A DNA stretch of 64,000 nt, from NCBI RefSeq assembly GCF_013337685.1, contig NZ_SUQN01000003.1, forward strand, positions 461,166 through 525,165, written 5' to 3'. The position numbers and the translations under genes are program-made. The DNA is from Citrobacter gillenii. Lineage in GTDB: Bacteria; Pseudomonadota; Gammaproteobacteria; Enterobacterales; Enterobacteriaceae. Under the pieces are notes generated by a model that searched no databases, had not been told where the DNA came from, and saw nothing but the letters and a program-made list of their open reading frames with translations. The number at the start of each line of letters is the position of its first letter. Within the stretch, counting starts at the first letter, position 1. This document shows positions 34,001 to 43,060 of the stretch, piece by piece.

Positions 34001-34383
34001 GGTCGTTATCCGACTCAGTGACTCGTGTGGTATTGACCATTCCTGCACCGTCAGAAGCCAACAGCGAGGAGGTCACGCAAATCCTGCTCACTGCCGCCCA
34101 GCGCTGCTCACTGGTTATCGACACACCGGCGCCGGAAGTCTTCCTGGTTGACCTTCAGCAGGGGATTCAGATCTTTGAGCTGCGTATCTATGCCGCAGAG
34201 ATGGGACACCGTATGCCATTGCGCCACGAGATCCACCAGCTGATTCTGGCGGGCTTCCGTGAGCACGGTATTGATATGCCATTCCCACCGTTCCAGATGC
34301 GTCTGGAGAGCCTCAGCGGAAAGCAAACGGGGAGAACGTTAAGTTCTGCGGGCAGAGGTAAGCGCCCGGCGGGAAGCTTGTAA
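31069..34383 (+). CDS. mscM: Miniconductance mechanosensitive channel MscM (YjeP)
   Basis: This 1104-residue MscS-superfamily channel opens on hypo-osmotic shock. Cleaved signal peptide (about 1-20), long periplasmic Gln/Glu/Leu-rich helical domain (20-480), about eleven membrane segments from residue 470, and the pore-lining helix with GVGLGFGLQEIFANFISG. The C-terminal beta and alpha/beta MscS domain follows. The start is GTG with AGGAA 8 nt upstream. It is probably cotranscribed with psd. Confidence 0.96.
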   Translation: MRLIITFLMAWCLSQGAYAATAPDTKQITQELEQAKAAKPAQPEAVEALQSALNALEERKGSLERAEQYQQVIDNFPKLSATLRAQLSNLRDEPRSIPTDLSADALNQEILQVSSQLLEKSRQAQQEQDRAREIADSLNQLPQQQTDARRQLNEIERRLGAASGNTPLNQSLQAESARLKALVDELELAQLSANNRQELARMRSELAEKQSQQLDAYLQALRNQLNSQRQREAERALESTELLAENSAGLPEGIVDQFKVNRELSQALNQQAQRMDLVASQQRQATGQTLQVRQALNTLREQSQWLGASNMLGEALRAQVSRLPEMPKPQQLDTEMAQLRVHRMRYEDLLNKQPQLRQIHQADGQPLTAEQTRILNAQLRTQRELLNSLLQGGDTLILELTKLKVSNSQLEDALKEVNEATHRYLFWTSDVSPISLSWPVDLVQDLRRLISLDTFNQLGKASVMMLTSKATLLPLFAALVLVGFSLYSRKHFTRFLERSSARVGKVTQDHFWLTIRTVFWSILVASPLPVLWATLGYGLQEAWPYPLAVAIGDGVTATVPMLWAVMICATFARPNGLFIAHFGWPRNRVAKAMHYYLMSIGLIVPLIMAVIMFDNLNDREFSASLGRLCFMLICGALAIVTLSLKRAGIPLYLDKEGNGDNMVNSMLWNMLMGAPLVAILAAAVGYLATAQALLARLETSVAIWFLLLVVYHVIRRWMLIQRRRLAFDRAKHRRAEMLAQRARGEEEPAHSTSLEGAIDIDESEVDLDAISAQSLRLVRSILMLIALLSVIVLWSEIHSAFGFLENISLWDVTSTVQGVESLEPITLGAVLIAILVFIITTQLVRNLPALLELALLQHLDLTPGTGYAITTITKYLLMLIGGLVGFSMIGIEWSKLQWLVAALGVGLGFGLQEIFANFISGLIILFEKPIRIGDTVTIRDLTGSVTKINTRATTISDWDRKEIIVPNKAFITEQFINWSLSDSVTRVVLTIPAPSEANSEEVTQILLTAAQRCSLVIDTPAPEVFLVDLQQGIQIFELRIYAAEMGHRMPLRHEIHQLILAGFREHGIDMPFPPFQMRLESLSGKQTGRTLSSAGRGKRPAGSL

Positions 34384-34391
34384 ACGTGAGT

Positions 34392-34460
34392 GGTGCCTGA
34401 TGGCGGCTTCGCCTAATCCGGCCTACGAAGATGCTTCTTTAGTAGGCCGGATTAGGCAGG
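34392..34460. repeat. REP/BIME pair after mscM
   Basis: GCCTGATGGCGGCTTCGCCTAA and, inverted, GTAGGCCGGATTAGGC flank a short spacer, giving a classical REP pair between the convergent mscM and yjeM. Confidence 0.82.
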
Positions 34461-34464
34461 TCGT

Positions 34465-35967
34465 TTATTCAACCGCCCATTCAGGCTCATTGGCTATACG
34501 ACGGCTGTAGTTCTGGTAAATCGCCATGGCTAACAACGAGAAGAAAATCGGCCCGCCGGTCATCCACAGTGCACTGTTCCAGTCGCCAGCTTCAATCACC
34601 GGCTGGATAATGGTGAACACGTTGGCGAACGTCACCACCAGCACCACGACACTCGTTGCCAGTAGCGTTGCGGCTCGGGTTTTAAATATCACAAACGGTC
34701 TTTCCAGACCGACGCGAGATTTAAAGAAAGGGAACGCCAGCGCGAGGAACAGATACGGCAGCGTCATCGAGACGTTCGCCATCAGCGTCAGCTTGTTATA
34801 GAACGCTGAGGCCGTATCGCCGCCAAACGACACCAGAAGAATAAACAGGCTCACCAGCAGACACTGCATCCACATCGCCGTCGTCGGCATCCCCATAGCG
34901 TTCAGTCTGGTCATCGGTGCAGGCCACAGTGCTTTTGGCGTCCCCTGAATAATCGCTTTCAGCGGCGAGTAGCTGAGCGTGAAGAATGCCCCGGTATAAG
35001 CAAGGAACATAGACAGGCCGGTAATACGCGCAAACCAGACGCCTGTAGTGATAGCCGCCTCAGGTGAAAGATGCAGCGCATGGCCCAGAGTCATCCCCAA
35101 ACTCTTCATCAGGATATAAGTAATATTACCCAAGTTCACTGAACTATTACTTAATACATCCTGCCAGTTGGTACTCACGCCCCATAAAAAGATGGCCAGC
35201 GAATAACCCACTGAAATGACAATCGCCGCGAAGACAATGCCTTTCGCGAAGTTCTTTTCAGGTTTCTCTGTTTTATCAACCAGTCCACCCACGGCTTCTA
35301 TTCCGCCATAGGCAAAAATAGCAAACACCACAAATGACAGCATGGCCAGACCGGACTGATATCCCGGATTCGGTGAAGAGACAAAATTAATATCCTGTGC
35401 AAAGTGGCCACCGGTTAATAACAAAATAGCGATACTCACTAACAACAGAACTAAATTAAGACACATGACGGCAATTCCGCCAACCGCCGTAATGCGAGCA
35501 ATCTTATTAATACCCCGTGACGCTACGCCAGTCACCAACACCATCCAGCCAACAGCAAGCAGTCCGACGACCTGCGTGGGCTCAAACCCGGCGATACGCC
35601 AGGTCTGCGTCATATCCGCGCCGAATATAAAGGTGGAAAAAGGCACCCAGACTTTCGCCGCGGTGCTCACCATCCAGATAACGTAGGAAGAGAACCACAT
35701 AAAGGTGCCGATAAACGCATAACGAGGTCCGACGCTATTATTCATCCACGAATAGATCCCACCCTCTTCTTTCCGATAGGCAGACCCCATTTCAGCCATC
35801 ATTAAGGCAAATGGGATAAAGAATAATAATGCAGAAAATACATACCATGGAATGGCACTGTATCCCATTAAATAGAAAGCCGAGGGGCTATTAGCAAATC
35901 CAAAAACAGACGTAAATATCATCAGGATGAGACCAGTCAGGCTCATCTTTTTTATTGTTTGGGTCAT
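34465..35967 (-). CDS. yjeM: Putative amino-acid transporter YjeM (APC superfamily)
   Basis: This 500-residue protein has about twelve membrane segments and belongs to the amino acid-polyamine-organocation superfamily, nearest to the glutamate:GABA antiporter group. GFANSPSAFYLMGYSAIPW at the N-terminus and AIFAYGGIEAVGGLVDKTEKPEKNFAKG in the middle are typical. The substrate is unknown. It is transcribed alone, convergent with mscM. The E. coli neighbours yjeN and yjeO are absent from the mscM-yjeM gap. Confidence 0.92.
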   Translation of the reverse strand: MTQTIKKMSLTGLILMIFTSVFGFANSPSAFYLMGYSAIPWYVFSALLFFIPFALMMAEMGSAYRKEEGGIYSWMNNSVGPRYAFIGTFMWFSSYVIWMVSTAAKVWVPFSTFIFGADMTQTWRIAGFEPTQVVGLLAVGWMVLVTGVASRGINKIARITAVGGIAVMCLNLVLLLVSIAILLLTGGHFAQDINFVSSPNPGYQSGLAMLSFVVFAIFAYGGIEAVGGLVDKTEKPEKNFAKGIVFAAIVISVGYSLAIFLWGVSTNWQDVLSNSSVNLGNITYILMKSLGMTLGHALHLSPEAAITTGVWFARITGLSMFLAYTGAFFTLSYSPLKAIIQGTPKALWPAPMTRLNAMGMPTTAMWMQCLLVSLFILLVSFGGDTASAFYNKLTLMANVSMTLPYLFLALAFPFFKSRVGLERPFVIFKTRAATLLATSVVVLVVTFANVFTIIQPVIEAGDWNSALWMTGGPIFFSLLAMAIYQNYSRRIANEPEWAVE

Positions 35968-36136
35968 TAAACTATCCCTTACTCTGGAGAGTGTTTATCA
36001 AACACCACTCACCGGTGAATACTGCCCCCTTGCAGAGATCAGCAATAAGAAAATCAACACAGGATTGATACCTGAATGCTAACAAAATTCCAGAGTTAAA
36101 TTGTGGCTATTAGAGGGGAAATGAAAAAAGATGCTA

Positions 36137-36161
36137 CAAAGTGGCGACTATGCGCCACTTT
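36137..36161 (-). terminator. Terminator-like stem-loop after epmA
   Basis: AAAGTGGCG/CGCCACTTT inverted repeat with a 5-nt loop. On the minus strand GTAGCATCTTTTTT follows shortly after. Confidence 0.7.
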
Positions 36162-36179
36162 GCAATGCGGAGACGTGAA

Positions 36180-37157
36180 TTACGCACGATCGACGGTAAA
36201 GGCGATAACATCAGCGAGGCTATCGGCCCCCAGTGCCAGCATAACCAGACGGTCGACGCCCAGCGCCACGCCTGAGCAATCCGGCATCCCAACTTTTAGC
36301 GCTTCAAGCAGATTGTTATCGATAGGCTGTTGCGGTAAGCCACGGGCGGCACGTTTGCGGTTATCCTGTTCGAAGCGTTGCTGCTGCTCGCGCGCATCGG
36401 TCAACTCATGGAAACCATTCGCCAGCTCAATACCTTTGTAGTACACCTCAAAACGTTCGGCCACGCGGTGGTCTTCAGTACTGATTTGCGCCAACGACGC
36501 CTGGCTGGCCGGGAAATGATATACAAACGTCGGTTTATCTTTGCCAATGTGCGGTTCGACGCCCATCGCAAACAGCAGTTGCAGCAAGGTATCCCGGTCT
36601 TCTTCGGTGTCCGCGATATTGCTGAGATCCAGCTTAGCCGCCGCTTCGCGCAACTGTGTTTTATCCGCTGACAGCGGGTCGATTTCAAGATGACGCTGGA
36701 AGGCTTGCTGATAAGAGAGGCTTTCCGCCGGAGAGCAGTCCAGCACTTGCTGGAGCAAATCATCCACTTCATTCATCAGACGGTACATGTCGTAATGAGG
36801 ACGGTACCACTCGAGCATGGTGAACTCGGGGTTATGGTGACGCCCCATCTCTTCGTTACGGAAACTGCGACACAGTTGGTAGACCGGACCACACCCTGCC
36901 ACCAGCAGGCGTTTCATATGGTATTCCGGGCTGGTCATTAAATAGAGGTTCATGCCCTGAGAATGACCCGGGCCAACGAAACGCGTTTCGAACGGGAACA
37001 GATGAATATCCGTAACCGTCGCCTGACTCATACAAGGTGTCTCAACCTCAAGCACGCCACGGTCGGCAAAAAAGCGGCGGATTTCCGCTATAATTGCTGC
37101 ACGTTTTAACAGATTGGGGATGGACGCGCTCGGCTGCCAGGTTGCCGTTTCGCTCAT
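36180..37157 (-). CDS. epmA: EF-P beta-lysylation ligase EpmA
   Basis: This 325-residue paralogue of the class II lysyl-tRNA synthetase catalytic core lacks the anticodon-binding domain. It attaches (R)-beta-lysine to Lys34 of EF-P. Class II motif 2 ([20 protein letters not shown]) and motif 3 ([15 protein letters not shown]) are intact. It acts with EpmB and EF-P, both encoded about 6 kb away here. It is divergent from frdA. Confidence 0.97.
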   Translation of the reverse strand: MSETATWQPSASIPNLLKRAAIIAEIRRFFADRGVLEVETPCMSQATVTDIHLFPFETRFVGPGHSQGMNLYLMTSPEYHMKRLLVAGCGPVYQLCRSFRNEEMGRHHNPEFTMLEWYRPHYDMYRLMNEVDDLLQQVLDCSPAESLSYQQAFQRHLEIDPLSADKTQLREAAAKLDLSNIADTEEDRDTLLQLLFAMGVEPHIGKDKPTFVYHFPASQASLAQISTEDHRVAERFEVYYKGIELANGFHELTDAREQQQRFEQDNRKRAARGLPQQPIDNNLLEALKVGMPDCSGVALGVDRLVMLALGADSLADVIAFTVDRA

Positions 37158-37481
37158 GGTTGTTTCTCCGATTTAAGACAAGGGCACGAAGTCTACTCGT
37201 AACGCGTTAGCGAGACAAATTTCGGGAGGGAATAACAAACACGGACAAGTTGATAAAAAAAGCAACATTGGGTGGTTTAGTAATTAAATTAATCAAAATC
37301 AATGATAATTCCCCCCTGTGATACGCTAAAAAAATCGAACACGTCAAATTTCCCGCTCCTCCCTGAGACTATACTATTGTACCTATAAAGGAGCAGTGGA
37401 AACGCGTTCATAACCCGTTTGACTCAGATGAAGCATCTGATTACGGGCGGGGATGAAATAACAACAATCTGGAGGAATGTC
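37158..37481 (+). promoter_or_regulatory. epmA-frdA divergent region with candidate FNR site
   Basis: This 324-bp non-coding gap holds the promoters of epmA (leftward) and frdABCD (rightward). ATCGAACACGTCAAAT (37334-37349) resembles the FNR half-sites (TTGAT-N4-ATCAA) at the matching place upstream of E. coli frdA. AGACTATACTATTG at 37366-37379 offers a -10 region. GGAGGA (37471-37476) is the frdA Shine-Dalgarno. A second AT-rich FNR-like stretch (AATTAATCAAAATCAATGA) lies near 37285-37303. Confidence 0.6.
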
Positions 37482-39272
37482 GTGCAAACCTTTCAAGCCG
37501 ATCTTGCCATTATAGGCGCCGGTGGCGCGGGATTACGTGCTGCAATTGCTGCCGCACAAGCAAATCCCAACGCTAAAATCGCACTGATCTCAAAAGTGTA
37601 CCCAATGCGCAGCCATACCGTTGCTGCCGAAGGCGGCTCTGCTGCTGTCGCGCAGGATCATGACAGCTTTGACTACCATTTTCACGATACGGTAGCTGGC
37701 GGAGACTGGCTGTGTGAGCAGGATGTCGTGGATTACTTTGTCCACCACTGCCCAACTGAAATGACGCAACTGGAACAATGGGGTTGCCCATGGAGCCGTC
37801 GTGAAGACGGTAGCGTCAACGTACGTCGCTTCGGCGGTATGAAAATTGAGCGCACCTGGTTTGCCGCGGATAAGACCGGCTTCCACATGCTGCATACGCT
37901 GTTCCAAACGTCTTTGCAGTTCCCGCAAATTCAGCGCTTCGACGAACACTTCGTCCTGGACATCCTGGTTGATGACGGTCAGGCTCGCGGCCTGGTTGCG
38001 ATGAACATGATGGAAGGCACGCTGATGCAAATCCGTGCTAATGCGGTTGTCATGGCAACAGGCGGCGCTGGCCGTGTGTACCGTTACAACACCAACGGCG
38101 GCATCGTTACCGGCGACGGTATGGGCATGGCACTGAGCCACGGCGTTCCGCTGCGTGATATGGAATTCGTTCAGTATCACCCGACTGGTCTGCCAGGCTC
38201 CGGTATCCTGATGACCGAAGGCTGCCGCGGTGAAGGCGGTATTCTGGTCAACAAAGATGGCTATCGCTATCTGCAGGACTACGGCATGGGTCCGGAAACC
38301 CCACTGGGCGAGCCGAAGAACAAATACATGGAACTGGGTCCGCGCGACAAAGTTTCTCAGGCCTTCTGGCACGAATGGCGTAAAGGCAACACCATTTCCA
38401 CACCACGTGGCGATGTGGTTTACCTCGACCTGCGTCACCTCGGTGAGAAAAAACTGCTCGAGCGCTTACCGTTCATCTGCGAACTGGCGAAAGCCTACGT
38501 GGGTGTCGATCCGGTTAAAGAACCGATCCCGGTACGTCCGACCGCGCACTACACCATGGGCGGTATTGAAACCGATCAGCACTGTGAAACCCGCATTAAA
38601 GGTCTGTTCGCCGTTGGTGAATGTTCCTCTGTTGGTCTGCATGGCGCTAACCGTCTGGGTTCTAACTCTCTGGCAGAACTGGTGGTCTTTGGCCGCATGG
38701 CGGGTGAACGTGCAGCAGAACGCGCTGCAACGGTAGGCGCAGCAAACGGTGCCGCACTCGACGCACAGGTTGCTGGCGTTGAAAAACGTCTGAAAGATCT
38801 GGTGAACCAGGAAGGTAACGAAAACTGGTCCAAAATCCGCGACGAAATGGGTCTGTCCATGGAAGAAGGTTGCGGTATCTACCGTACGCCGGAACTCATG
38901 CAGAAAACCGTTGATAAACTGGCCGAACTGCAGGAACGTTTCAAGCGCGTACGTATCACCGATACCTCCAGCGTCTTCAACACCGACTTGCTGTACACCA
39001 TCGAACTGGGTCATGGTCTGAACGTTGCTGAATGTATGGCGCACTCTGCGCTGGCACGTAAAGAATCCCGCGGCGCGCACCAGCGTCTGGATGAAGGCTG
39101 CACCGAGCGTGATGACGTTAACTTCCTCAAACACACTCTCGCCTTCCGTGATGCTGACGGCACAACTCGCCTGGAATACAGCGACGTGAAAATCACCACT
39201 CTGCCGCCAGCTAAACGTATGTACGGTGGCGAAGCGGAAGCAGCCGATAAGAAGGAGAAGGCGAATGGCTGA
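37482..39272 (+). CDS. frdA: Fumarate reductase flavoprotein subunit
   Basis: This 596-residue catalytic subunit reduces fumarate to succinate in anaerobic respiration, on the cytoplasmic face of the inner membrane. The N-terminal Rossmann motif is [22 protein letters not shown] puts the covalent-FAD His at 45. HPTGLPGSG and [10 protein letters not shown] line the active site. The start is GTG at 37482 with GGAGGA 5 nt upstream; an open frame extends 21 codons upstream but lacks a ribosome site. It overlaps frdB by 8 bases. Confidence 0.98.
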   Translation: MQTFQADLAIIGAGGAGLRAAIAAAQANPNAKIALISKVYPMRSHTVAAEGGSAAVAQDHDSFDYHFHDTVAGGDWLCEQDVVDYFVHHCPTEMTQLEQWGCPWSRREDGSVNVRRFGGMKIERTWFAADKTGFHMLHTLFQTSLQFPQIQRFDEHFVLDILVDDGQARGLVAMNMMEGTLMQIRANAVVMATGGAGRVYRYNTNGGIVTGDGMGMALSHGVPLRDMEFVQYHPTGLPGSGILMTEGCRGEGGILVNKDGYRYLQDYGMGPETPLGEPKNKYMELGPRDKVSQAFWHEWRKGNTISTPRGDVVYLDLRHLGEKKLLERLPFICELAKAYVGVDPVKEPIPVRPTAHYTMGGIETDQHCETRIKGLFAVGECSSVGLHGANRLGSNSLAELVVFGRMAGERAAERAATVGAANGAALDAQVAGVEKRLKDLVNQEGNENWSKIRDEMGLSMEEGCGIYRTPELMQKTVDKLAELQERFKRVRITDTSSVFNTDLLYTIELGHGLNVAECMAHSALARKESRGAHQRLDEGCTERDDVNFLKHTLAFRDADGTTRLEYSDVKITTLPPAKRMYGGEAEAADKKEKANG

Positions 39273-39999
39273 GATGAAAAACCTGAAAGTTGAGGTGGTG
39301 CGCTATAACCCGGAAACCGATACCGCGCCGCACAGTGCTTTCTATGAAGTTCCTTATGATGAAACCACATCTCTACTGGATGCGTTGGGTTACATCAAAG
39401 ATAACCTGGCACCGGACCTGAGCTACCGCTGGTCCTGCCGTATGGCAATTTGCGGCTCCTGCGGCATGATGGTCAACAACGTGCCTAAACTGGCGTGCAA
39501 AACCTTCCTGCGTGAATACACCAACGGTATGAAGGTTGAAGCGCTGGGCAACTTCCCGATCGAACGCGATCTGGTCGTCGATATGACGCACTTTATCGAA
39601 AGCCTGGAAGCGATCAAGCCGTACATCATTGGTAACCCGCGTACTCCGGATCAGGGTCCAAACACCCAGACTCCGGCGCAAATGGCGAAGTATCATCAGT
39701 TCTCCGGTTGCATCAACTGTGGTCTGTGCTATGCCGCGTGCCCGCAGTTCGGCCTGAACCCAGAGTTCATTGGACCGGCTGCAATCACCCTGGCGCATCG
39801 TTATAACGAAGATAGCCGCGACCACGGTAAGAAGGAGCGTATGGCTCAGTTGAACAGCCCGAACGGCGTCTGGTCCTGTACTTTCGTGGGCTACTGCTCC
39901 GAAGTCTGCCCGAAACACGTCGATCCGGCTGCGGCCATTCAGCAGGGTAAAGTTGAAAGTTCAAAAGACTTTCTTATCGCTACCCTGAAACCACGCTAA
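39265..39999 (+). CDS. frdB: Fumarate reductase iron-sulfur subunit
   Basis: This 244-residue electron-transfer subunit has three clusters. The N-terminal [2Fe-2S] domain has [13 protein letters not shown] and a later Cys. The C-terminal domain has [12 protein letters not shown] and CSEVCPKH for the [4Fe-4S] and [3Fe-4S] clusters. The start is ATG at 39265 after GAAGGAGAAGG, inside the end of frdA. The upstream extension of the frame is only the frdA shadow. Confidence 0.98.
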   Translation: MAEMKNLKVEVVRYNPETDTAPHSAFYEVPYDETTSLLDALGYIKDNLAPDLSYRWSCRMAICGSCGMMVNNVPKLACKTFLREYTNGMKVEALGNFPIERDLVVDMTHFIESLEAIKPYIIGNPRTPDQGPNTQTPAQMAKYHQFSGCINCGLCYAACPQFGLNPEFIGPAAITLAHRYNEDSRDHGKKERMAQLNSPNGVWSCTFVGYCSEVCPKHVDPAAAIQQGKVESSKDFLIATLKPR

Positions 40000-40009
40000 G
40001 GAGTGCACG

Positions 40010-40405
40010 ATGACGACTAAACGCAAAGCCTATGTGCGGCCAATGACGTCCACTTGGTGGAAAAAACTGCCATTTTATCGTTTTTACATGCTGCGTGAAG
40101 GCACGGCAGTTCCGGCAGTCTGGTTCAGCATTGAACTGATTATCGGCCTGTTTGCACTCAAGCATGGTGCAGAGTCCTGGATGGGTTTTGTCGCCTTTTT
40201 ACAAAACCCGGTGGTGGTAATTCTTAATATTATCGCCCTGGCTGCAGCGCTGCTGCATACCAAAACCTGGTTTGAGCTGGCGCCAAAAGCTGCCAACATC
40301 ATCGTAAAAGACGAAAAAATGGGGCCAGAGCCGATCATCAAAGGTCTCTGGGCAGTTACTGTGGTTGCGACAGTAGTAATACTGTTTGTTGCCCTGTTCT
40401 GGTAA
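40010..40405 (+). CDS. frdC: Fumarate reductase membrane anchor FrdC
   Basis: This 131-residue protein has three membrane helices (about 22-48, 61-90 and 106-130). With FrdD it anchors FrdAB and forms the menaquinol site (Glu29 region, [12 protein letters not shown]). It starts 10 nt after the frdB stop with GGAG upstream. Confidence 0.97.
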   Translation: MTTKRKAYVRPMTSTWWKKLPFYRFYMLREGTAVPAVWFSIELIIGLFALKHGAESWMGFVAFLQNPVVVILNIIALAAALLHTKTWFELAPKAANIIVKDEKMGPEPIIKGLWAVTVVATVVILFVALFW

Positions 40406-40415
40406 GGAGTCCGGA

Positions 40416-40772
40416 ATGATTAATCCAAATCCAAAACGCTCTGACGAACCCGTATTCTGGGGCCTGTTTGGTGCAGGCGGTATGTGGAGCGCTATCATTG
40501 CGCCGGTGATGATCCTGTTGGTAGGCATTATGCTGCCGCTGGGCTTTGTTCCTGATGCTTTCAGCTATGAACGCGTACTGGCATTTGCTCAGAGCTTCAT
40601 CGGACGTGCGTTCCTGTTCCTGATGATCGTTCTGCCGCTGTGGTGTGGTTTACACCGTATGCACCACGCGATGCATGACCTGAAAATCCACGTGCCGGCT
40701 GGCAAGTGGGTATTCTACGGTCTGGCTGCGATCCTGACCGTTGTAACGGCGATTGGTATTCTGACCATCTAA
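40416..40772 (+). CDS. frdD: Fumarate reductase membrane anchor FrdD
   Basis: This 118-residue three-helix membrane anchor carries [13 protein letters not shown], the conserved His-rich loop near the quinol site. It is one residue shorter than the E. coli protein in the first loop ([12 protein letters not shown]). The start ATG at 40416 follows AAGGAG; the frame upstream is shadow. In E. coli the ampC promoter lies inside this gene, but no ampC follows here. Confidence 0.97.
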   Translation: MINPNPKRSDEPVFWGLFGAGGMWSAIIAPVMILLVGIMLPLGFVPDAFSYERVLAFAQSFIGRAFLFLMIVLPLWCGLHRMHHAMHDLKIHVPAGKWVFYGLAAILTVVTAIGILTI

Positions 40773-40778
40773 TCGCTC

Positions 40779-40812
40779 CGCCCTCTTATCATCCGGTAAG
40801 AGGGCGTTTTTT
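40779..40812 (+). terminator. Terminator of the frd operon
   Basis: Perfect 10-bp stem CGCCCTCTTA/TAAGAGGGCG with loop TCATCCGG and a run of six T. In E. coli the equivalent hairpin doubles as the ampC attenuator. Confidence 0.92.
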
Positions 40813-40878
40813 CGCTCTCTCTTCCCTTAATTCCCCGCCAGGTTCTACACTTAGGAAAAACCTTAAAAGGAAAATCCT

Positions 40879-41412
40879 ATGCGCTTGCTGCCTGTAGTTG
40901 CTGCCGTTACGGCTGCATTTCTGGTTGTCGCTTGCAGCTCCCCTACGCCGCCTGCAGGCGTGACCGTTGTCAATAACTTTGACGCTAAACGCTATCTCGG
41001 AACCTGGTACGAAATCGCGCGCTTCGATCATCGCTTCGAACGAGGACTGGAAAAGGTCACTGCAACCTACAGCTTACGCGATGACGGGGGTATCAACGTC
41101 ATCAACAAAGGCTACAACCCCGACAGAAGCATGTGGCAAAAAACGGAAGGCAAGGCTTATTTCACTGGTGATCCTACGCGAGCGGCGCTGAAGGTGTCGT
41201 TCTTCGGTCCATTCTACGGTGGGTATAACGTGATTGCTCTCGATCGGGAGTATCGCCACGCGCTGGTTTGTGGCCCGGATCGCGACTACCTGTGGATCCT
41301 CTCACGTACCCCCACTATTTCAGACGAGATGAAACAGCAAATGCTGGCAGTCGCGGCCCGGGAAGGGTTTGAAGTGAACAAGCTAATTTGGGTAAAACAG
41401 CCTGGCGCTTAG
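40879..41412 (+). CDS. blc: Outer-membrane lipocalin Blc
   Basis: This 177-residue bacterial lipocalin has a lipoprotein signal with lipobox VVAC and the modified Cys at 19, so it is anchored in the outer membrane. The lipocalin signature [16 protein letters not shown] comes early, and [15 protein letters not shown] is the second conserved block. Family members bind lysophospholipids or fatty acids and are often under stationary-phase control. It overlaps the end of convergent gdx by 4 bases. Confidence 0.96.
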   Translation: MRLLPVVAAVTAAFLVVACSSPTPPAGVTVVNNFDAKRYLGTWYEIARFDHRFERGLEKVTATYSLRDDGGINVINKGYNPDRSMWQKTEGKAYFTGDPTRAALKVSFFGPFYGGYNVIALDREYRHALVCGPDRDYLWILSRTPTISDEMKQQMLAVAAREGFEVNKLIWVKQPGA

Positions 41413-41726
41413 TGGGTACTGAGCTTCAGACCAATAATTCCGGCGACAATCAGACCCAGACTCAGCAAACGTGCCGGACTGGCGGATTCCCCCAGCAGCA
41501 GGATACCGGTAATGGCCGCCCCTACCGCACCAATACCGGTCCAGACCGCATAAGCTGTTCCAACGGGCAACGTTCGCATCGCCCAGGAAAGCATGGCGAT
41601 ACTGACGATCATGGCCACAATGGTAATAATGCTCGGCGTCAGACGGGTAAAACCGTGGGTATATTTCAGGCCAATTGCCCATACGACTTCAAGCAGGCCA
41701 GCAATCAATAAAACGATCCAAGACAT
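41409..41726 (-). CDS. gdx: Guanidinium exporter Gdx (SugE)
   Basis: This 105-residue small multidrug resistance protein has four membrane helices and works as a dual-topology dimer that exports guanidinium in exchange for protons. The key Glu13 (LLEVVWA) and the Gdx-type [23 protein letters not shown] are present. The ATG at 41726 follows GGAG. A longer upstream frame is not real because it runs through the guanidine-II riboswitch leader. It is convergent with blc. Confidence 0.97.
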   Translation of the reverse strand: MSWIVLLIAGLLEVVWAIGLKYTHGFTRLTPSIITIVAMIVSIAMLSWAMRTLPVGTAYAVWTGIGAVGAAITGILLLGESASPARLLSLGLIVAGIIGLKLSTH

Positions 41727-41744
41727 ATCAGGCTCCAGAATAAC

Positions 41745-41792
41745 AATGGGGCCGTCCCCGGTGAGAGAAGCGTTTGCAGGTCGTCCTACAAC
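41745..41792 (-). promoter_or_regulatory. Guanidine-II (mini-ykkC) riboswitch upstream of gdx
   Basis: On the minus strand two short hairpins lie in series: TGTAGG-ACGA-CCTGCA (41790-41775) and GGGG-ACGG-CCCC (41759-41748). ACGR tetraloops on two adjacent stems are the defining feature of the guanidine-II riboswitch, which turns on guanidine exporters when guanidinium is bound. The second hairpin ends 12 nt before the gdx GGAG Shine-Dalgarno, so control is probably of translation initiation. Confidence 0.9.
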
Positions 41793-41985
41793 GCTGAAGT
41801 ATGAAAAAGCATTTTTGCCCGAAAGAAAATGAATTTCAACATTTTTATCCATTGCCTGCTTAAAGCAAGAATTGAGCACAAATAGCAGCGTAGTTCACGC
41901 ATTTGGCTGCCATTGGTCTTATCTATGATAAATGGCTTTCTGAAGTCAGGAAGCCGTTTTTCCCACTTCTGAATGCGAAAAGTTT

Positions 41986-42585
41986 ATGCATAAAATTTTA
42001 GTGATTGACCGGTGCCACTTTACCCGTACAGGGGTCGAGGCCTTGCTTAATCATTCTGGTAGGTTTAATTCGTCGTTTCTGGTATCAGGAATCAATAACC
42101 TCTTACTGGCAAAAGAACATATTTCGCAGTGGAAACCGCATCTGGTGATTGCAGATTTATATGGTTTTCTCAGCGATGTACATGCCAGTCCGCCGATTGC
42201 GCCTTTTTTTATGAGCTGTGGTCTGATCCCCCTGATTTTACTGCAATCAGGAGACAGAAAGCCTGTACCCGCTCACAACCCGCAATACGCCGTCCATTCG
42301 GTATTATCCAAACGCACTACGCTCTCTGAGTTGTCAGACAGTATTCAGGATGCTCTCTGCGTTCGTCCTGCGCTAAAGACCACTAAAAACGCGACACCGC
42401 TGCTTACGCCGCAGGAAGAGAAAGTACTGTCGATGTGGATGGATGGCGTGAGTAACACTGCGATAGCCTCGGCCCTCGGCATTCATGGCAAGACGGTTTA
42501 CACCTATAAACGCAACATTCGCATCAAGCTGCATTTAGGAAACCGCTTTTCACCGTTTCTGTCGCTACCGGGGAAAATGAATTAA
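41986..42585 (+). CDS. ecnR: LuxR-type regulator EcnR
   Basis: This 199-residue protein has a degenerate receiver-like N-terminal half (MHKILVIDRCHFTRTGVEALL) and a C-terminal LuxR/FixJ helix-turn-helix (about 138-190: LLTPQEEKVLSMWMDGVSNTAIASALGIHGKTV). It is adjacent to and convergent with ecnB-ecnA, as reported in Citrobacter and Salmonella, and is named EcnR on that basis. E. coli K-12 lacks it. Control of the entericidin genes is inferred from position. Confidence 0.82.
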   Translation: MHKILVIDRCHFTRTGVEALLNHSGRFNSSFLVSGINNLLLAKEHISQWKPHLVIADLYGFLSDVHASPPIAPFFMSCGLIPLILLQSGDRKPVPAHNPQYAVHSVLSKRTTLSELSDSIQDALCVRPALKTTKNATPLLTPQEEKVLSMWMDGVSNTAIASALGIHGKTVYTYKRNIRIKLHLGNRFSPFLSLPGKMN

Positions 42586-42610
42586 CGGTACGACAGAGCG
42601 TCGTACCGTT
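42584..42610. terminator. Bidirectional stem-loop between ecnR and ecnB
   Basis: An 11-bp perfect inverted repeat AACGGTACGAC/GTCGTACCGTT with a 5-nt loop occupies the space between the two convergent stop codons. No strong T run follows on either side, so termination efficiency is uncertain. Confidence 0.6.
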
Positions 42611-42615
42611 CATGA

Positions 42616-42762
42616 TTATTGCTGAGCTTTTGTCGCTGCACCAGAGATTGCGCTACCGCCTTCAGAAATATCCTGCCCAACACCTTTTGTTGTATTACAC
42701 GCAGTCAACACTGAAGAAAGAACCAACACAGAAAAGAGCGCTGCAATTGTCTTTTTAACCAT
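42616..42762 (-). CDS. ecnB: Entericidin B lipoprotein
   Basis: This 48-residue small lipoprotein is read on the minus strand: start [15 protein letters not shown], lipobox VLTAC (Cys22), then [14 protein letters not shown] and a tail SGAATKAQQ. It matches entericidin B, the bacteriolytic member of the EcnA/EcnB pair. In E. coli it is expressed in stationary phase under RpoS. It lies 107 nt downstream of ecnA. It is too short for most ORF callers. Confidence 0.95.
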   Translation of the reverse strand: MVKKTIAALFSVLVLSSVLTACNTTKGVGQDISEGGSAISGAATKAQQ

Positions 42763-42869
42763 AACGTCTTCCTTTTCTAGCCAATATTGTTTGTGTATAG
42801 CTACTTAATGATAGACAAGATCCGGAAGGATGACGGAAAAACGCAGATTTTTAAGACAATATGACAGGC

Positions 42870-43004
42870 TCAACTGGCCGCGTGAGAGATTGAATTACCA
42901 AGATGTTTGATGTCTTCACCGAAGCCACGTGCGGTATTACAGCCCGTCAGGAGTGTGCTGGTGAACAGGATAAGCATTACAAGACCGAGAAGACGTTTCA
43001 TCAT
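42870..43004 (-). CDS. ecnA: Entericidin A lipoprotein (antidote)
   Basis: This 44-residue lipoprotein, MMKRLLGLVMLIL..., has lipobox LLTGC (Cys22) followed by NTARGFGEDIKHLGNSIS. It matches entericidin A, described as the antidote to EcnB. Two adjacent ATG codons (43004 and 43001) are possible starts; CAGGA lies just upstream. It sits between efp and ecnB on the same strand. Confidence 0.94.
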   Translation of the reverse strand: MMKRLLGLVMLILFTSTLLTGCNTARGFGEDIKHLGNSISHAAS

Positions 43005-43060
43005 TCCTGCCCTGGAAAAGTATGGCGCAGCAGCCTGCGCCATCGATCAAATAGGATGTA

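Noticed and set aside
40407..40415. Upstream extension of frdD within frdC
   Set aside because: The ribosome site AAGGAG and the family N-terminus fix the start at 40416.
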